Shown here piece after piece: positions 8,001 through 10,288 of a DNA stretch of 10,288 nucleotides (positions within the stretch are counted from its first letter, which is position 1; each line of letters opens with the position of its first letter). Origin of the DNA: Candidatus Hydrogenedentes bacterium CG07_land_8_20_14_0_80_42_17 (GTDB lineage: Bacteria; UBA8481); the NCBI GenBank assembly GCA_002780065.1, contig PEWQ01000127.1:1-10288 (forward strand). The letters are read 5' to 3'. Under the pieces are notes generated by a model. The model searched no databases. It was given only the letters and a program-made list of their open reading frames with translations, and was not told the DNA's origin. A program made the position numbers and the translations under genes.

Positions 8001-10288
8001 GAGAAGTTGGAGCAGAATTACTTATTTGAAAATAGAAAGCGTTCGTTTGAGCAGAAGCCTCTGAAGATGTTGCTGTAGAATAAGTGTCGGAACCATAAAG
8101 ATATGTCGTCATCTGATCAGAGTTAAATTTGAAGTAGTAGAATACTTGAGAATCCTTTGGAAGATTCGGAAGATCGCATGACCAATAAGAATATCCTCCG
8201 CTCTGAAATTCTTCCGTCACTGTCACACTTGACCACGAAGCTTTAGCGTTATTCGAATAATATAAAGTTGCAGAAGATGCGACTCCTACAGGAGTCACTC
8301 CAGCCATAAGATGAACTTTGTTAACGTATTTCGGTTGAGATGGAGAACGCATCTTGCCGTATCCAGTGACTGGAGTGCTTTCCGGCAGGTGATACGCGGA
8401 AATTACTCCTTGCTTGATCAGATACACAATTACCCGGGTATCTCTGAATTGAAGCGGATAAGCAACATCGGCATAAGGATAAGTTGCATCGGTATCGAAT
8501 GGAGTGCAATCATCTATTCCGTTCTTGTATCCATTATGTCTGCCATAATGAATTAGCGCTATGGTGTCTCCAGCCTGCATTCCTGAACGGATACTCGATA
8601 GAGGTATTCGAACTTCGCCCCAACCCGAACCATAGTCGTTCAAATATGCGGAATAATCCTTGTCTGTAAGATCAGTTCCTATATCCCATGAAGCTCCATC
8701 TGAAACATAACGATTGCCGCCGGCAAAATTGGTGTTGCCATAAGTCGCAAACAAATTAGTCCATACATTACAACCATAACCGTCAACTCTGGTTGCAGAC
8801 ATTGAGTTCTTCCACGGATCCCATGGCGAGCCCCACGAAGACGTATCAGTAATTACGAATCCGTAATGCGCAGACTGTTCTGATTCGTTAGGCTCATCAA
8901 GAGCGAAAGGATCTCCAAACGCCTGCCAGCCTATGTAGAGCCACTGCGCGTCGTTGGTCACGTAAACGTCGCGGCAGATTCCGCCTATTGGAACAACGGC
9001 AACTTGAGAATCACTGCCTTCGCCCGGAGCAGGATGCTCGTCGTATTGCGGAGAAGAATCGGAAGGAGTTGAACCCCAATCGAAATCTTTTACTCCATCA
9101 ATATTGGGACTGAAAGAAATTGGAGAAGGAGATGGATTTCTCCACGTTCGTTTAGATTTGTAATACTGTTTGCTGTTAGGAGCTACGCCAAGCAGTTTTG
9201 GAAATTCAAGATACGTTGCAAAATCTTTTCCAGCCGCACCATATTCATTAGTCGTAGGGCAACTCGACCACATGTAGTTGGAATTATTTTTATTTACAAC
9301 AGAAATCATTACTTTGAATTTCGATGGATTTCCTATGATCGACCAAGGAAAAGAAAATTCCAGTTGATAGTCTGTAGTGTTTTTATATTCCGAACCTCCG
9401 GTTGAAGCAACATAGTTCCATGCTCCTCCATTACTCCATTGATAATGTAAACCTCCGGATAAATATTGGTGCTCATAGTAAACGCATGTATCTGCATTGA
9501 ACGGTAAAGTATGAGTGCCTCCGCCGTTGAAGTTAACCGTTGTGTTGTTTCCTACTCCGAGATCTTCGTTATCAATATAAACCTGAATTAAATCCGAATC
9601 CTCAAATGCATTATTTCGTTTCCAAGCGCAATAAACATAATTCGAGTCCCATGTGATATACCAGCCGTAAGCATTTAATGCAGGAAAAAATTCGTTGCTG
9701 TTCCAATCTGAAAGGTCTCCGTCAACCGCAATAATTGCATTTATCTTAAAACTGAAGACAGAAGAATATGGGCTGACTTGACCTTCAGAATCTTTTGCTC
9801 TGACTCTCCAGTAATACCACTGATACGGATTCAAAGTTGTTGTGCAATTGTGCGTGACCGAACCGTTCGCCTGCCAGCCAACATCCGATGAAAAACTCGT
9901 AGTATCGCTCATTCCAACGTCAGTAGCTATTTCAAACCAATATGAGACAATCGTATCTCCATCCGCAAGATCTGAATCTCCGGCTTCTGACCACGTTATT
10001 GAAGGTCTTCGAGATTCTACAGTCGTTTGACCGTCGGTTGGATTTATTGCGGAAAGAGGTGCAACCGGCGTTATGGATCTAATTCTATAGACGAACGGCG
10101 ATGTTTGAGCAGTTCCTTCTCCAATCGTTGTTTGGCTGTCGTATGCATCAGCAACGCCTGTTCCATAAATGAAAGTAGTTTCTTTCTCTGTTTGAACCAA
10201 TCGAAAATAATATGAGACCGTATCGAGATAATCCCATTCAGTTGTATCTTCTTGATTCAGGATAAAACGATAATATGTCTTTGAGTCT
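2011..10288 (-). CDS. Giant exported multidomain GH13 alpha-glucan-active enzyme (5' end missing)
   Basis: Likely an extracellular or surface enzyme acting on starch, glycogen or related alpha-glucans. The frame is open for 29 codons beyond the TTG at 10198-10200, right to the window edge, so the true start and any signal peptide lie outside. Modules in order (TTG as residue 1): X-domain half to about 43, FnIII 48-154, CBM9-like 157-335 and 362-590, X domain 620-728, Ig-like 730-828, CBM9-like 831-1070, FnIII 1075-1176 and 1180-1287, CBM9-like 1288-1512, GH13 barrel 1540-1922, domain C 1925-2017, regulatory-like sandwich 2019-2080, FnIII 2100-2200, CBM20 2203-2310, FnIII 2317-2409 and 2413-2513, CBM20-like 2514-2607, FnIII 2609-2704. 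Catalytic residues by motif are D1707, E1744 and D1813. The C-terminus (ending AKGREQ) shows no LPXTG, membrane anchor or recognisable type IX signal, so attachment is unknown. The stop overlaps the next start by 4 bases. The GH13 assignment is firm. Exact specificity (amylase, pullulanase-like or transferase) is not decidable here. Confidence 0.93.
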   Translation of the reverse strand, partial: DSKTYYRFILNQEDTTEWDYLDTVSYYFRLVQTEKETTFIYGTGVADAYDSQTTIGEGTAQTSPFVYRIRSITPVAPLSAINPTDGQTTVESRRPSITWSEAGDSDLADGDTIVSYWFEIATDVGMSDTTSFSSDVGWQANGSVTHNCTTTLNPYQWYYWRVRAKDSEGQVSPYSSVFSFKINAIIAVDGDLSDWNSNEFFPALNAYGWYITWDSNYVYCAWKRNNAFEDSDLIQVYIDNEDLGVGNNTTVNFNGGGTHTLPFNADTCVYYEHQYLSGGLHYQWSNGGAWNYVASTGGSEYKNTTDYQLEFSFPWSIIGNPSKFKVMISVVNKNNSNYMWSSCPTTNEYGAAGKDFATYLEFPKLLGVAPNSKQYYKSKRTWRNPSPSPISFSPNIDGVKDFDWGSTPSDSSPQYDEHPAPGEGSDSQVAVVPIGGICRDVYVTNDAQWLYIGWQAFGDPFALDEPNESEQSAHYGFVITDTSSWGSPWDPWKNSMSATRVDGYGCNVWTNLFATYGNTNFAGGNRYVSDGASWDIGTDLTDKDYSAYLNDYGSGWGEVRIPLSSIRSGMQAGDTIALIHYGRHNGYKNGIDDCTPFDTDATYPYADVAYPLQFRDTRVIVYLIKQGVISAYHLPESTPVTGYGKMRSPSQPKYVNKVHLMAGVTPVGVASSATLYYSNNAKASWSSVTVTEEFQSGGYSYWSCDLPNLPKDSQVFYYFKFNSDQMTTYLYGSDTYSTATSSEASAQTNAFYFQISNSAPTSPTTITLSSNSPNDNDTITATASGALDSDATDILTYRFEWKKNAVSQFVAYDSTAPYTSSVPPESTTQGETWQVYVSAGDGIETSSATTGPVAAVSTLATWPGSAPSLVNRAHVVTTNGITEWIWKDKFGEVVPSNLDLKEARVQADTDYIYFYFALGSFTEWSINIAVAIDTTLDSSGGNEIGDQTTTFLDSEISTPPLKHERQIIFHSTSTGGAMTAELDTGGAGGNNWIVPPSGVSMSVKASAGIIEARIARQDLQLKGTCNFRIATAIFQNVPGQASTTNTTGNYSPCDAFDAVTMAKANFNDSSWYGTSLQEDLSDGDIDFWVQLALTDTSLELNSTPAPTPAQIPGNGDTSLVNPPTFTWEIPSDTDANDTVVAYIFELADSGTSLDGAVTYRQTVIGNSFLLPGLLNDSAYYTWRAKPIDRAGHVGYSVPQSFFLAESKTILVSAPTDLENISNMRQMNGNEVAGTTIVWNWVAAVHSESSPIDSYIIEIDTSTSFTSPLKVDTRSSSTRKYTYTSALRGYTYYARIKAVDTGGYIGTSPASDGIYVSRRQVNGDSSDWASSGGYGLRTANLDTTLSEAIWVDSQGDQRTDVANSTSRDLLQFHVTADKYNLYFLIPTAALSSGECIGQIAVSFDASSDIRAFQGTGTYSEDSFTALDAAWEKLVRWRTGNDDCYILNTAYAGQPGWYTENSSSKYVELCAPLELFGGSAKVLGQRLKFTVATFVNSSGSVGQNGAGNSNTVDALSNQVTTWTDEVSSSDQVINAYLTVDIDNEGRATNCQLDTEVSPAPQLPNQNGAPFSSNRDYIMYNVFVDRFVSGRSDNVPGDPYMSGGDLKGLQDSITYFNELGITGLYTSPVLDFGGGCWGYNQSDFYRVQWSYTNPSSQYNGFDDLLNLAKTCRYHNMRLIVDWVPGQIYSGRTYTNHPDMFLGKRFGGERVLESSVEARQFMADHSLFMSSFGVYGLRADNTKFYDPGDEPTRGLPFYRYMRVKWDEVFPEIYVFGEMPGSSADIGMYTKDNNRMQGQLDFPIRSDLLFGWGSANQTAATFSGNFQGYENDYGSEAVMATLVENHDHSRAYNQLGGGQDNDGSKQSAYVDMLRAIFAFASVHSQNPVLFYGDEIPLSGWHSWTYPYPGEYVQSTERFGNTRKMVFDDASSSWLRPSIQKWFRARNIFSEIRASKAYRNLSTPDNYILVYRRGDGNGDLHKFIPILNNYESNINADISTGEAAGIEYLDWLHPEWGIITDAGGKVNWTTNARDGSLLVKGGYGRRTVHVYVGQADAIVSIDNYSAWTRKTDATGYCSIEDVVGWGGGGPNYDRTLYVWKQGYTVHSKTISLTSGDGNLAQLEETQTLSTTDNNPPPAPTGLAAVVRDRAAFLRWSGVTDYSNEDPQNVITYKIYRSQIHNDPSSQMIIEVMQSWYYDNNLDNFLTNDDTYYYRVRAVDRNGNLSGYSNEAMVVPKKYRVKFYFDLEGVWDDINSVQSVKIAGNSTSNLGNWAPISMTRIDTTMWYYECEMDPTSMPEFKYVVNNGDDNWEYNNVFSNIFYSTDNPRLVKIVDHTGDGTTIFTHRWNIDGDVAPRKPINAVATGGDTSIKIGWTPNIEPDVIRYIIRRSTDQSNWTEIGDASKTQNLFTDTGAVPATTYYYQVKAVDWWNNGGNWSATTSALLTSNDVTSPSKPTGLTLYPVDTSTIKLTWNPNSDGDLAGYIIYRSQDPSVPMTLENRVNAFLVSPTLSPYYTDSTVTNGIKYYYKICAQDQVRNISTPSDTQSAYIVAVTFSIDLANVNPSSMEISGSAYSMGPSPTRVALTHTASTVWSKTIAVFGGVALTYRYSYNNGSATENAFATSSTLREYTPPEVDSVTLNQDWNNAPAGVTNPQGYSGNQTAYLSWTSDSSVDVIGYTVKRASSADTNFVTITSSILSNTAYTDTGLNNGDTYYYYIYSVDGGAIQLQSSASRMVSVTPQLPVWIRFRVDAIDKIRSDIAKGREQ
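2023..2028 (-). promoter_or_regulatory. Ribosome binding site (AAAGGG) for the small exported protein
   Basis: On the minus strand AAAGGG ends 8 bases before the ATG at 2012-2014. It lies inside the last codons of the giant gene, so ribosomes ending on the giant gene could restart at the overlapping ATGA. It supports this start choice. Confidence 0.6.
2089..2376 (-). other. FnIII domain 8
   Basis: Residues 2609-2704. AYLSWTSDSSVDVIGYTVKR, then AYTDTGLNNGDTYYYYIYSV, then RMVSVTPQLP. It is the last folded module. A charged tail of about 25 residues follows, with no recognised anchor or secretion signal. Confidence 0.82.
2380..2661 (-). other. Degenerate CBM20-like domain
   Basis: Residues about 2514-2607 open with VAVTFSIDLANV and contain MEISGSAYSMG, then VWSKTIAVFG, LTYRYSYNNGSATENAF and finally VTLNQDWNN. 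The strand order and the tail pattern (Y-x-Y-x-Y-N-N-G-S-x-x-E-N) follow CBM20/X25-type sandwiches. The LGNW tryptophan is missing and WE is replaced by TE, so site 1 binding is probably weakened or lost. It could instead be a purely structural copy. Confidence 0.55.
2662..3252 (-). other. Two tandem FnIII domains (6 and 7)
   Basis: Residues 2317-2409 (APRKPINAVATGGDTSIKIG, VIRYIIRRSTD, TTYYYQVKAVDWWNNGG) and 2413-2513 (SPSKPTGLTL, IKLTWNPNSDGDLAGYIIYR, IKYYYKICAQDQVRNIS). They lie between the CBM20 and the degenerate CBM20-like domain. Confidence 0.85.
3271..3594 (-). other. CBM20-type starch-binding domain
   Basis: Residues about 2203-2310. The order matches CBM20: VKFYFDL, then VKIAGNS, LGNW at 2234-2237, a central Trp at 2250, EFKYVVNN at 2263-2270, and NWEYNN at 2274-2279. 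In known CBM20 domains the Trp of LG(D/N)W and the Trp of the later WE motif form starch-binding site 1. Both are kept here (W2237, bases 3490-3492; W2275, bases 3376-3378). This supports raw starch or glycogen as the substrate. Confidence 0.82.
3601..3903 (-). other. FnIII domain 5
   Basis: Residues 2100-2200. PPPAPTGLAAVVRD opening, LRWSGVTD, ITYKIYRSQ, and DTYYYRVRAVDRNGNLSGYS. This is a textbook bacterial FnIII pattern and links the catalytic part to the CBM20 domain. Confidence 0.85.
3961..4146 (-). other. Carboxypeptidase-regulatory-like small sandwich
   Basis: Residues about 2019-2080 contain IVSIDNY, then RKTDATGYCSIEDV, then LYVWKQGYTVHSKTI. This is the usual run of these small Ig-like sandwiches (x-V-x-I, T-D-x-x-G-x-Y, K-x-G-Y). 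It probably acts as a structural spacer between the catalytic unit and the C-terminal binding modules. Confidence 0.6.
4150..4428 (-). other. GH13 domain C beta-sandwich
   Basis: Residues about 1925-2017 directly follow the barrel. They begin with NYILVYRRGD and include KFIPILNNYES, matching the strand pattern at the start of GH13 domain C, where the chain switches from barrel to Greek-key sandwich. The segment ends near RRTVHVYVGQ. The assignment is by position and strand pattern, not by a specific binding motif. Confidence 0.6.
4435..5583 (-). other. GH13 catalytic (beta/alpha)8 barrel of the giant protein
   Basis: Residues about 1540-1922. The family signatures run in normal, unpermuted order: GGDLKG at 1571-1576, YTSPV at 1593-1597, WGYNQSDFY at 1605-1613, region I VDWVPGQ at 1648-1654, region II GLRADNTK at 1703-1710 (nucleophile D1707, bases 5080-5082), region III VFGE at 1741-1744 (acid/base E1744, bases 4969-4971), region IV ENHD at 1810-1813 (transition-state D1813, bases 4762-4764) and PVLFYGDE at 1853-1860. 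All three catalytic acids and the region II arginine are present, so the enzyme should be active. Region I lacks the usual Asn-His (Gly-Gln instead). The subfamily and the linkage cut cannot be assigned from motifs alone. Confidence 0.93.
5665..6339 (-). other. CBM9/glucodextranase-C-like domain D
   Basis: Residues about 1288-1512, directly before the GH13 barrel. The domain opens with VNGDSSDWAS (1291-1300), then EAIWVDSQGDQRTD (1317-1330), LLQFHVTADKYNLYFLI (1339-1355) and IGQIAVSFDASSD (1366-1378). It combines a D-x-S-D-W opening with the amylase-associated W-x-D-x-x-G-D motif seen in domain C. Its position suggests that it packs on the catalytic barrel or presents substrate to it. Confidence 0.65.
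6340..6978 (-). other. Two tandem FnIII-like domains (3 and 4)
   Basis: Residues 1075-1176 (TPAQIPGNGDTSL, PPTFTWEIPSD, YYTWRAKPIDRAGHVGYS) and 1180-1287 (IVWNWVAAV, IDSYIIEIDTS, TYYARIKAVDTGGYIGTSP). A short Pro/Thr-rich linker (STPAPTPAQ) precedes the first. They separate CBM9-like domains C and D. Confidence 0.75.
6991..7710 (-). other. CBM9/glucodextranase-C-like domain C
   Basis: Residues about 831-1070. EWIWKDKFGE (854-863), then LKEARVQADTDYIYFYFAL (871-889), then INIAVAIDTTLDSSGG (897-912). This pattern, W-x-D-x-x-G-x followed by hydrophobic-x-A-D-x-x-x-(I/L)-Y-F, occurs in sandwich modules attached to exported amylases and pullulanases. It is clearly related to domain D of the same protein. 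Confidence 0.6.
7717..8013 (-). other. Ig/FnIII-like domain 2
   Basis: Residues 730-828. SAPTSPTTITLSSNSPNDND at 729-748, then LTYRFEWKKN and TWQVYVSAGDG. It resembles bacterial Ig-like (PKD or cadherin-like) spacers that follow an S-A-P-T-x-P linker. Function is structural. Confidence 0.6.
8017..8343 (-). repeat. Domain X copy 2
   Basis: Residues about 620-728. It contains VHLMAGVTPVGVASSATLYY, a WSCDLPNLPKDSQVFYYFKF run, then TTYLYGSD and AQTNAFYFQISN. It is a paralogue of the half domain at the window edge. Each copy is followed by an FnIII/Ig-like domain and then a CBM9-like domain, so the duplicated unit seems larger than one domain. Confidence 0.6.
8431..9117 (-). other. CBM9-like domain B
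   Basis: Residues about 362-590. NIDGVKDFDW is a variant of the D-G-x-x-D-W opening. It is followed by RDVYVTNDAQWLYIGW (410-425), the strand typical of CBM9/DOMON-like folds, and by WGEVRIPLSSIRSG (527-540) near the end. It is longer than domain A, with an insertion containing several Trp and Gly (454-506). The assignment is weaker than for A. Confidence 0.55.
9196..9732 (-). other. CBM9-like domain A
   Basis: Residues about 157-335. It starts with VDGDLSDWNS (159-168), the typical opening of CBM9-like sandwiches, then ITWDSNYVYCAWKR (182-195), DLIQVYIDNED (203-213) and YQLEFSFPWSIIG (278-290), the usual strand and amphipathic pattern. It probably binds or packs against carbohydrate, but no ligand-specific residues can be read off. 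Confidence 0.7.
9739..10059 (-). other. FnIII-like domain 1
   Basis: Residues 48-154. RRPSITWSEAGD, then VSYWFEIATD, then WYYWRVRAKDSEGQVSPYS. The W-x-x-x-x-D and Y-Y-W-R-V-R-A-K-D-x-x-G strands are typical of bacterial FnIII spacers. Confidence 0.75.
10072..10288 (-). repeat. Domain X copy 1 (C-terminal half, cut by window edge)
   Basis: The first visible residues include VSYYFRLVQTEKETTFIYGT and end with AQTSPFVYRIRS. They match, strand for strand, a second copy at 8017-8343 (FYYFKFNSDQMTTYLYGS and AQTNAFYFQISN). This is an Ig-like sandwich ending in aromatic strands, reminiscent of small N-terminal sandwiches of GH13 enzymes. The relation between the two copies is seen directly; the family name is uncertain. 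Confidence 0.6.

Noticed and set aside
10198-10200. TTG as the start codon of the giant gene
   Set aside because: The frame is open to the window edge, the residues before it belong to the same folded domain as those after it, and no signal peptide follows the TTG.

Overview
The window is almost wholly coding on the minus strand. It holds three overlapping genes in one transcriptional direction, read from right to left: the 3' part of a giant multidomain amylase-type gene (2011-10288, cut by the right edge), a small exported protein gene (1019-2014) and a LacI-family regulator gene (18-1019). The giant stop and the next start share ATGA. The second stop and the regulator start share TAATG. 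This is a tight, probably translationally coupled operon tail. Only 17 bases (1-17) lie outside genes, and no terminator is visible in them. The operon promoter and the giant gene's start lie beyond the right edge.

The visible part of the giant protein is 2758 residues. It is a string of beta-sandwich modules around one GH13 (alpha-amylase clan) barrel. From the N-terminal edge the order is: half of an unnamed Ig-like domain (X), FnIII, CBM9-like A, CBM9-like B, a second X domain, an Ig/FnIII-like domain, CBM9-like C, two FnIII, CBM9-like D, GH13 barrel plus domain C, a carboxypeptidase-regulatory-like sandwich, FnIII, a CBM20 starch-binding domain, two FnIII, a degenerate CBM20-like domain, FnIII and a short charged tail. 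The three GH13 catalytic acids are present. Region I reads DWVPGQ instead of the usual D-x-x-x-N-H and resembles the matching motif of GH70 glucansucrases.

The small protein has its own signal peptide, a starch-binding-like sandwich and one FnIII domain, so it resembles a detached copy of the giant protein's C-terminal modules. The regulator has an intact helix-turn-helix, hinge and periplasmic-binding-protein-like sensor. The simplest reading is an exported system for binding and cutting starch, glycogen or a related alpha-glucan, with a sugar-sensing repressor at the operon's 3' end.

The organism looks like a bacterium of moderate-to-low G+C, with AGGA/AAAGGG-type ribosome sites. Very long FnIII/CBM9-rich exported enzymes of this style are familiar from uncultured candidate phyla (for example Elusimicrobiota- or Omnitrophota-like lineages), but the sequence alone does not fix the phylum. 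Residue numbers for the giant protein use the TTG codon at 10198-10200 as residue 1, purely as a ruler.
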